39,653 nt of DNA from an uncultured Oscillibacter sp. (GCF_900546705.1 NZ_URDP01000018.1:1-39653), one strand, 5' to 3'; counted from the stretch's first letter, positions 29,692 through 37,800 are shown. The notes: a model not told the origin generated them from the letters alone. A program made the numbers and translations.

Positions 29692-29883
29692 TTATTTCAT
29701 CCGGAAGCTCTGGCAGTCGGTGCACTCAGCCTGGGTGGGGTTGGCCTCGTGGGTACCGATCTGGATGGTGGGCAGACCGCAGTACTGGGCATCCTGGCAG
29801 TGGTAGGCGCAATTGCTGACGGAGCACTTGATGCTCTGGTTGGGCTTGCCGGCGCAGCCGCCGTTGGTGCAATCCTTGTTCAT
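29692..29883 (-). CDS. DUF1540 cysteine-rich small protein
   Basis: Protein of 63 residues with eight cysteines (positions 5, 10, 20, 25, 29, 35, 54 and 57). The second half is the DUF1540 motif: IKCSVSNCAYHCQDAQYC followed by CTDCQSF, likely a metal-binding or disulfide-rich fold. The family is common in spore-forming Firmicutes; function not established. ATG 29883 follows AGGAGGATATTTGT. The upstream region holds a sigma-G/sigma-F-like promoter (29926-29955), so the product may be made in the forespore. Confidence 0.86.
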   Translation of the reverse strand: MNKDCTNGGCAGKPNQSIKCSVSNCAYHCQDAQYCGLPTIQIGTHEANPTQAECTDCQSFRMK

Positions 29884-29925
29884 ACAAATATCCTCCTGCA
29901 AGATGATTTCGGCTTTCGCCGGTTG

Positions 29926-29955
29926 TAGTCTGTCCTGCCTGGGACTGTTTATACA
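29926..29955 (-). promoter_or_regulatory. Sigma-G/F-like promoter of the DUF1540 gene
   Basis: On the minus strand, TGTATA (29955-29950), 17-base spacer, CAGACTA (29932-29926). Matches the sigma-G consensus TGAATA / CATACTA at 5 of 6 and 6 of 7 positions. Confidence 0.5.
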
Positions 29956-29956
29956 C

Positions 29957-29991
29957 AAAAAAGCGGGACGCATGCAGCGTCCCGCTTTTTT
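29957..29991. terminator. Terminator of the DUF1294 gene
   Basis: A 15-bp perfect stem, AAAAAAGCGGGACGC (29957-29971) and its complement (29977-29991), ATGCA loop, directly after the stop codon on the minus strand. Confidence 0.9.
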
Positions 29992-30339
29992 TCAGCGGAG
30001 AAAGGTGAAATAAATGAGCACTCCGGCAGCGAGCGCCAGCTGCACGGCCAAAATGGCGGGGATGCCGATGGTAAAGAGCTTGTGGAGCGTTTTGTGGTGG
30101 AAGACTTTCATGCCAAGAAGTGCTCCCACACTGCCGCCCGCCGCGGCGCTGAGCATCAGATTCCGCTCCGGAATGCGGCGCCGGCCCGGGTGCTTGGATT
30201 TCCACTTGTCGATGCCGAAGGCGCAGAATGCGGCCACATTGATGACGATCAGCCAGATAGCCAGCCACCCCCAGGGAGAGCCGATCATCGCAAGGAGAAA
30301 GTCATTTTGCGCTTGGGGCGCATACTGGAAGTTTTCCAT
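29992..30339 (-). CDS. DUF1294 small membrane protein
   Basis: Protein of 115 residues with three or four helices. It has the DUF1294 signatures FCAFGIDKWKSKHPGRRRIPE, AAAGGSVGALLGMKVFHHKT and KLFTIGIPAILAVQL. The role is unknown; the conserved F-H-H-K-T box suggests a specific binding function in the membrane. CAGGAGG stands before the ATG. It is on the same strand as psuG and follows it after a terminator, so it probably has its own promoter, which I could not locate in the short gap. Confidence 0.9.
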   Translation of the reverse strand: MENFQYAPQAQNDFLLAMIGSPWGWLAIWLIVINVAAFCAFGIDKWKSKHPGRRRIPERNLMLSAAAGGSVGALLGMKVFHHKTLHKLFTIGIPAILAVQLALAAGVLIYFTFLR

Positions 30340-30351
30340 GGGAGCCTCCTG

Positions 30352-30384
30352 AAAAAAGGACTGGCCGGATTTCCCGGCCAGTCC
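30352..30384 (-). terminator. Terminator of psuK-psuG
   Basis: An 11-bp stem, GGACTGGCCGG (30358-30368) and CCGGCCAGTCC (30374-30384); on the minus strand it is followed by a run of T (30357-30352). Confidence 0.85.
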
Positions 30385-30399
30385 AGTATAGCAGAAGCC

Positions 30400-31326
30400 T
30401 CAGTTCTTCGCAAGAGCGCACAGCGCCGCAGCGGTACGGGCCGCCAGGCGGGCATTGTTGTAGACCAGCTGGATGTTGCTGGCCAGGGAGTCGCCGCCGG
30501 TGAGATCCTTGATCTTGGCCAGCAGGAAGGGAGTGGTCTCCTTGCCGTGGATGCCCAGGGAGTTGGCCTCGGCCACCGCCTCGTCAATGGCCTTGTTGAT
30601 CACATCGTGATCCATGGAGAACTCCTCGGGAATGGGGTTGGTCACCAGCATGCCGCCGCCCAGGCCCATGTCCTGCTTGACATAGAATGCCTTGGCCAGT
30701 TCCTCGGGGGTATCCAGCCGATAGTCCACCTTGAAGCCGGACTTGCGGGTGTAGAACGCGGGCAGCTCCTCGGTGCCGTAGCCGATGACGGGCACGCCGT
30801 GAGTCTCCAGATACTCCAGGGTCAGCCCCAGATCCAGAATGGACTTGGCGCCGGCGCAGATGACCATGACGGGGGTGTGGGCCAGCTCCTCCAGGTCGGC
30901 GGAGATGTCAAAGGTGGTCTGGGCACCCCGGTGCACACCGCCGATGCCGCCGGTGGCAAACACGGAGATACCGGCCATGTGGGCGATAATCATGGTGGTG
31001 GTGACGGTGGTGGCGCCGTCCCGGCCCTGGGCCACCAGCACAGGCAGATCCCGGCGGCTGGCCTTGGCCACGGCAGTGCCGGTCTTGCCCAGATAGTCGA
31101 TCTCCTCGGGGCTCAGGCCGGCCTTCAGACGGCCGCCCAGCACGGCAATGGTGGCGGGCACGGCACCGTTGTCCCGGATGATCTTTTCCACATTCAGCGC
31201 CGTCTCCACATTCTGGGGATAGGGCATGCCGTGGGAGATGATGGTGGACTCCAGCGCCACCACGGGACGGCCCTCGGCCAGGGCCTGCTGCACTTCAGGG
31301 GCAATGTCCAGATACTGATTCAGCAT
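30400..31326 (-). CDS. psuG: Pseudouridine-5'-phosphate glycosidase
   Basis: Enzyme of 308 residues that splits pseudouridine 5'-phosphate into uracil and ribose 5-phosphate. The motif PVVALESTIISHGMPYPQN carries Glu26; Lys88 (AKASRRDLP) and Lys161 (CAGAKSILDL) align, at a constant offset of five, with E31, K93 and K166 of the Escherichia coli enzyme. ATTGGIGGVHRG-type and GKETTPFLL segments are also present. It follows psuK after 53 bases, with TTGGAGG before the ATG. The pair breaks down pseudouridine from RNA turnover or the gut environment. Confidence 0.95.
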   Translation of the reverse strand: MLNQYLDIAPEVQQALAEGRPVVALESTIISHGMPYPQNVETALNVEKIIRDNGAVPATIAVLGGRLKAGLSPEEIDYLGKTGTAVAKASRRDLPVLVAQGRDGATTVTTTMIIAHMAGISVFATGGIGGVHRGAQTTFDISADLEELAHTPVMVICAGAKSILDLGLTLEYLETHGVPVIGYGTEELPAFYTRKSGFKVDYRLDTPEELAKAFYVKQDMGLGGGMLVTNPIPEEFSMDHDVINKAIDEAVAEANSLGIHGKETTPFLLAKIKDLTGGDSLASNIQLVYNNARLAARTAAALCALAKN

Positions 31327-31379
31327 AGTTGATTTCCTCCAAAAAGTTTTTATTGATTTGGTTATAATTCTATGGGTGA

Positions 31380-32459
31380 TTATATGGGAATCCGCGCCAG
31401 CAGCGCGTCTTCCGACAGGGCGGGGTTGATGGTCTCGGTACCCTCCATGGCGATGGCGGAGGCGGCAAGGCCTGCCAGGGCGGTGCCCCGCAGGTCCGTG
31501 CCCCGCAGGTAGGCCCAGGTGATGGCAGCCATAAACGCGTCGCCGCAGCCGGTGGTGTTGGCCATGGCGGCGGGCAGTACCGGCAGATGCAGCCGCTGGC
31601 TGTGGTCGGCGGCAAAGACACCGTCGGCGCCCAGAGAGATGAACACCCGGCGCAATCCGGTGGCCAGCAGCGCGTCCGCTGCCTGGTTGAGACTTGCCTC
31701 ATCGGTGATGGGCACGCCGGAGAGCAGCTCCGCCTCCATACGGTTGGGCTTGAGGGTGTGGAGCTTTCCCAGCACGCTGCGCAGCTTGACGGCCTTGGCG
31801 GTGGAAACCGGATCGGCAAAAATGGGTACCGATGCGGTCTGGGCCAGGTACTGAATGCTCTCTTCGGGAAGATTGGTATCCAGCACGATCACCTGACTGG
31901 CTGACAGGAGCTTTTGCCGCTGGGCCAGCATCTGCGGGGTCAGATGACGGTAAATGTCCATGTCGCTGACGGCCAGAGCCATGTCTCCGTGCTCGTCGTT
32001 GATGAAAAGATATGTGGAGGTGCGCCCGCCGGGAATGACCGGAGCATGGGAGATGTCGATCCCCAGTTCCGCGCAGCTGGCGGCAATTTTCTGGGCGTTC
32101 AGATCGTCTCCAAATACGGTCACCATCCGCACGTCCAGCCCCAGAAGGCTCATGTTGTGAGCGATGTTCCGCCCCACGCCGCCCAAGCTCATGCGAACGG
32201 TGCCGGGGTTGGAGTCCTGGGGAACCAGCGGCTGGGCGGAGGTGCCGCCGATGTCCATGTTCACGGCGCCCACCACCGTTACGTAGGGTGCGGTGTGGAT
32301 GATATAGCCCTTGCCGGTGATATATCCCTTTTTCATGAGATTGGAAATGTGCACTGCCACCGATGAGCGGGTGATGCCCGCCTTGTCCGCCAGCTCCTGC
32401 TGGGAGATCAGCGGATTCTCCTCGATCCAGCGCAGGAGCTGCCGTTCTCGCTGGGTCAT
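31380..32459 (-). CDS. psuK: Pseudouridine kinase with N-terminal winged helix (PfkB family)
   Basis: Protein of 359 residues. An N-terminal winged helix-turn-helix (about 1-50, ISQQELADKAGITRSSVAVH) is fused to a PfkB/ribokinase domain. Kinase signatures: VGAVNMDIGG (64-72), GGVGRNIAHN (93-102) and the anion hole with catalytic Asp307 in NTTGCGDAFMAA. Next to psuG, phosphorylation of pseudouridine is the expected reaction. The HTH suggests that the same protein binds DNA, most likely the inverted repeat ATAAGCAA/TTGCTTAT (32476-32510) in its own promoter region. ATG 32459 is chosen because AGGAGGTGGGG precedes it. Related fused kinases are known in Enterobacteria and Firmicutes (YeiI type). 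Confidence 0.9.
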   Translation of the reverse strand: MTQRERQLLRWIEENPLISQQELADKAGITRSSVAVHISNLMKKGYITGKGYIIHTAPYVTVVGAVNMDIGGTSAQPLVPQDSNPGTVRMSLGGVGRNIAHNMSLLGLDVRMVTVFGDDLNAQKIAASCAELGIDISHAPVIPGGRTSTYLFINDEHGDMALAVSDMDIYRHLTPQMLAQRQKLLSASQVIVLDTNLPEESIQYLAQTASVPIFADPVSTAKAVKLRSVLGKLHTLKPNRMEAELLSGVPITDEASLNQAADALLATGLRRVFISLGADGVFAADHSQRLHLPVLPAAMANTTGCGDAFMAAITWAYLRGTDLRGTALAGLAASAIAMEGTETINPALSEDALLARIPI

Positions 32460-32475
32460 GGCCCCACCTCCTGAA

Positions 32476-32510
32476 ATAAGCAAAAATTTATAAAATAATC
32501 TATTGCTTAT
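32476..32510. promoter_or_regulatory. Inverted repeat, probable operator of psuK-psuG
   Basis: ATAAGCAA (32476-32483) and TTGCTTAT (32503-32510) are exact complements spaced 19 bases apart, lying between the psuK -10 and ribosome site. The fused HTH of PsuK is the obvious candidate to bind. Confidence 0.6.
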
Positions 32511-32536
32511 AATACATGCTTTTTCCTGTTTGTCAA
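32509..32536 (-). promoter_or_regulatory. Promoter of psuK-psuG
   Basis: On the minus strand, consensus TTGACA (32536-32531), 16-base spacer, TATTAT (32514-32509). Confidence 0.72.
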
Positions 32537-32559
32537 CGGAAAATTTTCGCCTTTATACC
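32530..32559 (+). promoter_or_regulatory. Possible divergent promoter of the lipoprotein gene
   Basis: TTGTCA (32530-32535), 18-base spacer, TATACC (32554-32559). It shares its -35 bases with the divergent psuK promoter, so the two may compete for RNA polymerase. Confidence 0.45.
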
Positions 32560-32630
32560 GCTGCACGGCGGGATAATGGGAACCAATTGGATGGTTTTGC
32601 CGTCTACCCGGGAGAAAGGAGGCGCTTTGG

Positions 32631-33509
32631 ATGAAACGAGCGTGGTTTTTTGCATTCCTTCCGGCCTATCTGTGCCTTTGCCTGCTGGCGTCCTGCGCTG
32701 CCGGTGCTGGTGGTTCCGCAGGGATATCCGCTGAGGATCAGGAGGAGAATACGACATTCTGCCGGGTCGTATCTGAAGAGGGCGGCACGCTGCTGCTGGC
32801 GGAGATGGGGTCCACCGCTGTGTTTACCCTGCCCCTGGAAGAGCAGGACATGACGCTGGACGGCGAGGATTTCGACCCCTCTGCGCCGGGGGCGTACGGG
32901 GCTTTGCCGGCGGGCTCTCTGGCAGGGACAACGGTGCAGGTGACGCATCAGGGCGGGTTCTGGGAGACATGGCCCGTCCAATTTTCCGAGGTTACCGCTC
33001 TGGCGTTTTCCACAGAGGAGTTCAATGACCTTTGCGTACTGTATCGTCAGGTGCTGGAGGACCTGTGGGCGGTGGACGAAGGACTCAACAACGACCTCAC
33101 TGAAGTGGGCGTGGATCTGTCCGGCACCAGTCTGAGCTATACGGAGCGGATGGCGGTGGCCTACGACTTCGGAATCGACCACGGTGTCACGGTGGTGGAA
33201 GGCACCTGGGAGGAGCTTTTGGAGCGGGGTTACATCACCGGGGAACCCATCGAGGGATCGGATGATGCACTGTTTTACCAGTGGGAGGACGGATGCCTCT
33301 TTACCATTGAGGAGTCCGACGAGCCGGTGGTATTCAGCATGCCGTCCCTTGGGCCGGGGGAGGCGGTGCCCGGTTACGACGCAGTGCGCTTTGACGCAAA
33401 AAAGTGGCGCTCCAGTCTGGGGGCCTATGTTTTCTCCGGCTGCACCGCCGTCTCCGACGGGGCCGGACATTGGGACGACTATACGGTGGGGGCGGAGATG
33501 ATTTCCTGA
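32631..33509 (+). CDS. Lipoprotein of unknown function
   Basis: Exported protein of 292 residues. A signal sequence ends in the lipobox LLASC, with Cys22 as the lipid-modified residue. The mature part is acidic and Gly/Ser/Asp-rich at first, then about 250 residues of mixed structure without a motif I recognise. AAAGGAGGCGCTTTGG precedes the ATG. It stands alone between the divergent psuKG operon and asnS, which has its own promoter. No transporter or enzyme gene adjoins to suggest a solute-binding role. Confidence 0.78.
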   Translation: MKRAWFFAFLPAYLCLCLLASCAAGAGGSAGISAEDQEENTTFCRVVSEEGGTLLLAEMGSTAVFTLPLEEQDMTLDGEDFDPSAPGAYGALPAGSLAGTTVQVTHQGGFWETWPVQFSEVTALAFSTEEFNDLCVLYRQVLEDLWAVDEGLNNDLTEVGVDLSGTSLSYTERMAVAYDFGIDHGVTVVEGTWEELLERGYITGEPIEGSDDALFYQWEDGCLFTIEESDEPVVFSMPSLGPGEAVPGYDAVRFDAKKWRSSLGAYVFSGCTAVSDGAGHWDDYTVGAEMIS

Positions 33510-33526
33510 AAAACCGTCGGGCCCCC

Positions 33527-33555
33527 TTGTAAATCCGTGGAAAATGCGGTACAAT
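33527..33555 (+). promoter_or_regulatory. Promoter of asnS
   Basis: TTGTAA (33527-33532), 17-base spacer, TACAAT (33550-33555). Leader of only about 55 bases, so there is no T-box riboswitch. Confidence 0.68.
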
Positions 33556-33563
33556 ACGTCATT

Positions 33564-33584
33564 ATTGCGCATGGTACGCGCAAT
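33564..33584 (+). promoter_or_regulatory. Inverted repeat in the asnS leader
   Basis: ATTGCGC (33564-33570) and GCGCAAT (33578-33584) around ATGGTAC, starting at the predicted transcription start. It may be an operator or a 5'-end hairpin. Confidence 0.4.
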
Positions 33585-33616
33585 GTCATGAAAAACGAGA
33601 GAACGGGTGAATGATC

Positions 33617-35011
33617 ATGAGCTATACGAAAATCGCGGCGATCTATGCCGACAGCCAGCAGCTGTCCGGCCAGACGGTAACGGTGGGCGGCTGGGCCCGT
33701 ACCATCCGGGATATGAAGAATTTCGGCTTTGTGGAGCTGAATGACGGCTCCTGCTTCCGCAACCTGCAGGTTGTCATGGAAGCCGGCACGCTGGAAAATT
33801 ACAAGGAGATCGCCGGTCAGAACGTGGGTGCAGCCCTGATCGTCACCGGTACGGTGGTGCTGACGCCGGAGGCCAAGCAGCCTCTGGAGCTCAAAGCGGA
33901 GCGCATCGAGGTGGAGGGCACGTCCGCCCCCGACTATCCCCTGCAGAAAAAGCGCCACAGCGTGGAGTTTCTGCGCACCATCCAGCATCTGCGTCCCCGG
34001 ACGAACCTGTTTTCCGCGGCTTTCCGGGTGCGGAGCACGGCGGCCTATGCCATCCATCGCTTCTTCCAGGACCAGGGCTTCGTCTACGTGCATACCCCCA
34101 TCATCACTGCCAGCGACTGTGAGGGCGCCGGTGAGATGTTCCAGGTGACCACCCTGGATCTGGAGAACGTCCCCAAGAACGAGGACGGCACCGTGGACTA
34201 CACCAAGGACTTCTTCGGCAAGCGGGCCAACCTGACGGTGTCCGGCCAGCTCAACTGCGAAAACTTCGCCATGGCCTTCGGCAACGTCTATACCTTCGGA
34301 CCCACCTTCCGGGCGGAGAACTCCAACACCCAGCGCCACGCCGCAGAGTTCTGGATGATCGAGCCGGAGATGGCCTTTGCGGATCTGAACGATTATATGG
34401 ACAACGCCGAGGCCATGATCAAGTATGTGATCCGCTATGTCATGGACCACTGCCCCGATGAGATGAACTTCTTCAACTCCTTTGTGGACAAGGGCCTGAA
34501 GGAGCGGCTGGAGCATGTGGCCTCCTCCGACTTTGCCCGGGTCAGCTATACCGAGGCGGTGAAGATCCTGGAGGAGAACAACGATAAGTTTGATTACAAG
34601 GTGTTTTGGGGCTGCGACCTCCAGACCGAGCACGAGCGCTATCTTACGGAACAGGTGTACAAGCGCCCTGTGTTCGTTACGGACTATCCCAAGGAGATCA
34701 AGGCGTTCTATATGCGCATGAATGATGACGGCAAGACCGTGGCCGCCGCCGACTGCCTGGTGCCCGGCATTGGCGAGCTCATTGGCGGCAGCCAGCGCGA
34801 GGAGCGTCTGGATCTGCTGGAGAGCCGCATTAACGAACTGGGCATGAACCCCAAGGACTACTGGTGGTACTGCGACCTCCGCCGCTACGGTTCCTGCCGC
34901 CACGCAGGCTATGGCCTGGGCTTTGAGCGTATGGTCATGTACCTGACTGGCATCTCCAACATCCGCGACGTGGAGCTGCATCCCCGCACGGTGGGCAACG
35001 CGGACTTCTAA
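33617..35011 (+). CDS. asnS: Asparaginyl-tRNA synthetase
   Basis: Class IIb aminoacyl-tRNA synthetase of 464 residues that loads Asn onto its tRNA. The N-terminal OB fold (about 15-110) binds the anticodon. The catalytic domain shows motif 2 FGPTFRAENSNTQRHAAEFW and motif 3 GYGLGFERMVMYLTG; EGAGEMFQVT is also typical of AsnRS. Length is that of the bacterial family. ATG 33617 is preferred over ATG 33611 because the GGGTGA is too close to the first. It is monocistronic with its own promoter and terminator. An AsnRS means this organism need not rely only on amidation of Asp-tRNA(Asn). Confidence 0.97.
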   Translation: MSYTKIAAIYADSQQLSGQTVTVGGWARTIRDMKNFGFVELNDGSCFRNLQVVMEAGTLENYKEIAGQNVGAALIVTGTVVLTPEAKQPLELKAERIEVEGTSAPDYPLQKKRHSVEFLRTIQHLRPRTNLFSAAFRVRSTAAYAIHRFFQDQGFVYVHTPIITASDCEGAGEMFQVTTLDLENVPKNEDGTVDYTKDFFGKRANLTVSGQLNCENFAMAFGNVYTFGPTFRAENSNTQRHAAEFWMIEPEMAFADLNDYMDNAEAMIKYVIRYVMDHCPDEMNFFNSFVDKGLKERLEHVASSDFARVSYTEAVKILEENNDKFDYKVFWGCDLQTEHERYLTEQVYKRPVFVTDYPKEIKAFYMRMNDDGKTVAAADCLVPGIGELIGGSQREERLDLLESRINELGMNPKDYWWYCDLRRYGSCRHAGYGLGFERMVMYLTGISNIRDVELHPRTVGNADF

Positions 35012-35022
35012 AAAACGGTATA

Positions 35023-35059
35023 AAAAAGGCACCCGTCCAGCCTGGACGGGTGCCTTTTT
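35023..35059. terminator. Bidirectional terminator after asnS
   Basis: A 17-bp perfect stem, AAAAAGGCACCCGTCCA (35023-35039) and its complement (35043-35059), GCC loop. Confidence 0.92.
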
Positions 35060-35065
35060 CGCCAT

Positions 35066-35446
35066 TCAGGAATTGCCGGGAGTCTGTTCGGCGCGGGGAT
35101 AGAGGCGCATGCCCACCAGAAGACAACCATGGATATAGGGCAGATGCTGTTCGTCCAGCCAGGCAAGCAGCTCCGGACTGTCCGCTCCCGGCTGAAGCAC
35201 AATGCACCGAAAGGGTTTCCGGTTTTCCTTCAGCAGCGCCAGACCACGGTCCGGACGGATACAAAGATCCACAATGTCAATCTCGCCGGGAATGTCGTTG
35301 AGAGAGGGCAGCTCCTCGCCCACAGCATAGACCGTGTAACCCTGGCCCAGCAGGCCTTCCTTGATTTTGGCTGCGTATTTTTCCGGGTTTTGCGTATTGC
35401 CGACTACTGCAAAGGTTTTCTGGCGCATGATTTCCTGCAGCTCCAT
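35066..35446 (-). CDS. CoA-binding domain protein (YccU-like)
   Basis: Protein of 126 residues with a Rossmann-like CoA-binding fold (CoA_binding_2). The nucleotide loop is FAVVGNTQNPEKYAAKI (about 12-28); DIVDLCIRP and CIVLQPGADSPELLAWL are further family segments. It is normally a stand-alone protein, perhaps a CoA-status sensor; its role is not established. ATG 35446 is chosen over the longer in-frame 35488 because CGGAGGCGG precedes it. It is convergent with asnS. A possible minus-strand -10 (TATGCT, 35486-35481) lies before it but without a good -35. Confidence 0.86.
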   Translation of the reverse strand: MELQEIMRQKTFAVVGNTQNPEKYAAKIKEGLLGQGYTVYAVGEELPSLNDIPGEIDIVDLCIRPDRGLALLKENRKPFRCIVLQPGADSPELLAWLDEQHLPYIHGCLLVGMRLYPRAEQTPGNS

Positions 35447-35529
35447 CAGACCGCCTCCGTTCTTTGGTTGATGATGGAAGCATAGCACACCGCCGGGGAA
35501 AAGTCAGTGACAAAAACAACGGCTTGCGA

Positions 35530-35559
35530 TTGACATATGTGGGAGCCGTCAGGTATGAT
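35530..35559 (+). promoter_or_regulatory. Promoter of the ZIP transporter
   Basis: Consensus TTGACA (35530-35535), 18-base spacer, TATGAT (35554-35559). Short leader to the ATG at 35583 with AAAGGAGG between. Confidence 0.75.
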
Positions 35560-35582
35560 GTGGCCAGAAAAGGAGGTCGCAT

Positions 35583-36377
35583 ATGCTGCAAAAAGAACTT
35601 TTTTACGCCGCCATGGGTACCGGTGCCACCTGTCTTGCCACCGTGCTGGGCGCCGGTATGGTGTTCTTTTTCAAAAAGGATTTGTCCCATACGGCCCAAA
35701 AGATCTTTCTGGGCTTTGCTGCCGGAGTGATGATCGCGGCCTCGGTCTGGTCGCTGCTGATCCCTGCCATGGAGATGTCCCGGGCCCGGGGGGAGAGCGC
35801 GCTGCTGCCGGCAGGGGGCGGCTTCGTTCTGGGCGGGGTGTTTTTGATGCTGCTGGATTCTCTGCTGCCCCATCTGCATCCGGGCAGCCGGGAGCCGGAG
35901 GGGCTGCATGCCAACTGGAAGCGTACCACCATGATCGTGCTGGCAGTGACGCTGCACAACATTCCGGAGGGAATGGCCGTGGGACTGAGCTTTTCCGTGG
36001 CGGCCCTGGACCCGTCCCCCGGCGCGCTGGCAGGTGCTGCGGCTCTGGCCATCGGCATGGGGCTGCAGAACTTCCCGGAGGGGGCCGCGGTTTCTCTGCC
36101 CATGCGATCTCAGGGCGTTCCCCGGGGAAAGGCCTTTTTATGTGGTGCTGCCTCCGGCGTGGTGGAGCCGGTATTCGGACTTTTGACGGTGCTGGCTGCC
36201 GGCAGTGTCTCCGGTGTCATGCCCTGGGTGCTGTCCTTTGCTGCAGGCGCTATGATCTATGTGGTGGTGGAGGAGCTGATTCCCGAAGCCCAGCTGGGGG
36301 AGCACTCCCATACCGGGACAGTCAGCGTCATGGCGGGCTTCCTGGTGATGATGCTGCTGGATGTGGCACTAGGGTAA
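35583..36377 (+). CDS. ZIP-family metal ion transporter
   Basis: Membrane protein of 264 residues with eight predicted helices. The metal path has HNIPEGMAVG in helix IV (H125, N126, E129) and QNFPEGAAVSLP in helix V (Q162, N163, E166), the signature of ZupT/gufA-type ZIP importers for zinc and other divalent ions. Helix V carries Gln in place of the more common His. The loop between helices III and IV is short with few His (PHLHPG). Own promoter at 35530-35559; the next gene has its own promoter as well. A zinc-starvation operator was not seen. Confidence 0.92.
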   Translation: MLQKELFYAAMGTGATCLATVLGAGMVFFFKKDLSHTAQKIFLGFAAGVMIAASVWSLLIPAMEMSRARGESALLPAGGGFVLGGVFLMLLDSLLPHLHPGSREPEGLHANWKRTTMIVLAVTLHNIPEGMAVGLSFSVAALDPSPGALAGAAALAIGMGLQNFPEGAAVSLPMRSQGVPRGKAFLCGAASGVVEPVFGLLTVLAAGSVSGVMPWVLSFAAGAMIYVVVEELIPEAQLGEHSHTGTVSVMAGFLVMMLLDVALG

Positions 36378-36386
36378 AGAAACAGG

Positions 36387-36415
36387 TTGTTTTCCGAAGG
36401 CGGGAACGATATAAT
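36387..36415 (+). promoter_or_regulatory. Promoter of the cysteine desulfidase gene
   Basis: TTGTTT (36387-36392), 17-base spacer, TATAAT (36410-36415). Confidence 0.7.
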
Positions 36416-36465
36416 AGACCCATTGAAAAAAGCGGCAGATTGTGCCGGAAAAGGGAGACAGGAAT

Positions 36466-37746
36466 ATGGAGAGAACCGAACATTACGCAAGCTATGTGGA
36501 AATTTTGAAAGAGGAGCTCATCCCTGCCATGGGCTGTACGGAGCCCATCGCCATCGCGCTGGCTGCGGCCAAGGCGCGTCAGGCGCTGGGCGACATGCCG
36601 GTGGCCTGCAAGGTGGAGGTCAGCGGCAATATCATCAAGAACGTCAAGGCGGTCACCGTGCCCAACACCGGCGGACTCAAGGGCATCGAGGCAGCTACTG
36701 CCGCCGGCGTGGTGGCCGGTAAGGCGGATCTGATGCTGGAGGTGCTCTCCCAGGTGACGGAGGAGGAGATTGCCGCCATGGCGGAGTTCCTCCGCACCAG
36801 CGAGATCACCGTGGTGCCCGCCTTGGGCGACCGGGTGTTTTACATCCGGGTGAGTGTGGAGGGAGGCGGCCACAGCGCCAGCTGTGAGATCGTGGATTAT
36901 CACACCAACATCACCAGCATCTGCCGGGACGGCCAGGTGGTGTTCCAGGCGGCGGCCAACGCCGGCGGGGAAAAGCAGCAGACGGACCGCTCCGTACTCA
37001 GCGTGGAGGAAATCATCCGCTTTGCCGACTGTGTGGACATTGCGGATGTGGCGGACGTGATCCGCCGCCAGGTGGCGTACAACAGCGCCATTTCTGCCGA
37101 GGGTCTCAAGGGCGGCTGGGGCGCCGAGGTGGGCAGAACGCTGCGCTCTGTGTACGGGGACAGCGTGGCCATCCGGGCCAAGGCTGCCGCCGCTGCCGGT
37201 TCTGATGCCCGGATGAGCGGCTGTGAGCTGCCGGTGGTTATTGTCTCCGGCAGCGGCAACCAGGGCATCACCGCCTCGGTGCCCGTCATTGAGTACGCCC
37301 GCTCCCTGGGTATTCCCGAGGAGCGGATGTACCGGGCGCTGGCAGTATCCGACCTGTGTACCATCCACCAAAAGACCTACATTGGCCGTCTGTCCGCCTT
37401 CTGCGGCGCAGTGAGCGCCGGAGCGGGAGCAGGCGCCGGTATCTGCTACCTGCTTGGCGGGGGGTATGATCAGGTGAAGCACACCATCGTCAACGCCCTG
37501 GCCTTCCACTCCGGCGTGGTGTGCGACGGAGCCAAATCCAGCTGCGCCGCCAAGATCAGCATGGCGGTGGAGGCGGGTATCTTTGGCTACCAGATGTACC
37601 AGAACGGCCAGGAATTCCGCACCGGCGACGGCATCATCAGCGACGGCGTGGAACACACCATCCAGAATGTGGGCGAGCTGGGCCGCCAGGGGATGCGGGA
37701 GACCGACCATGTGATCCTGGAGATGATGACCCGGGAGCCCTGCTGA
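36466..37746 (+). CDS. cyuA: L-cysteine desulfidase family protein (CyuA / UPF0597)
   Basis: Fe-S enzyme of 426 residues related to the alpha domain of anaerobic serine dehydratase. The known activity of the family is splitting L-cysteine into pyruvate, ammonia and sulfide in the cytoplasm. Likely cluster ligands: Cys24 in AMGCTEPIAIA, the Cys in SDLCTIHQK and those in VCDGAKSSCAAK. SVEGGGHSA, SGSGNQGITASVPV and SAGAGAGAGICYLLGG are further conserved segments. ATG 36466 follows GGGAGACAGGAAT and is preferred to 36442. The gene has its own promoter and terminator. No cysteine transporter (CyuP) or CyuR regulator adjoins, so the substrate, cysteine or serine, is not confirmed. Confidence 0.9.
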   Translation: MERTEHYASYVEILKEELIPAMGCTEPIAIALAAAKARQALGDMPVACKVEVSGNIIKNVKAVTVPNTGGLKGIEAATAAGVVAGKADLMLEVLSQVTEEEIAAMAEFLRTSEITVVPALGDRVFYIRVSVEGGGHSASCEIVDYHTNITSICRDGQVVFQAAANAGGEKQQTDRSVLSVEEIIRFADCVDIADVADVIRRQVAYNSAISAEGLKGGWGAEVGRTLRSVYGDSVAIRAKAAAAAGSDARMSGCELPVVIVSGSGNQGITASVPVIEYARSLGIPEERMYRALAVSDLCTIHQKTYIGRLSAFCGAVSAGAGAGAGICYLLGGGYDQVKHTIVNALAFHSGVVCDGAKSSCAAKISMAVEAGIFGYQMYQNGQEFRTGDGIISDGVEHTIQNVGELGRQGMRETDHVILEMMTREPC

Positions 37747-37755
37747 AAAAGCGCA

Positions 37756-37787
37756 AAAAAAGCGTCTGCCGAGGCAGACGCTTTTTT
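37756..37787. terminator. Bidirectional terminator
   Basis: A 14-bp stem, AAAAAAGCGTCTGC (37756-37769) and its complement (37774-37787), CGAG loop, between convergent genes. Confidence 0.9.
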
Positions 37788-37800
37788 GTGCTTGATTGGG

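Noticed and set aside
33510..33616. T-box riboswitch before asnS
   Set aside because: The leader after the promoter is about 55 bases, too short, and no T-box sequence is seen.
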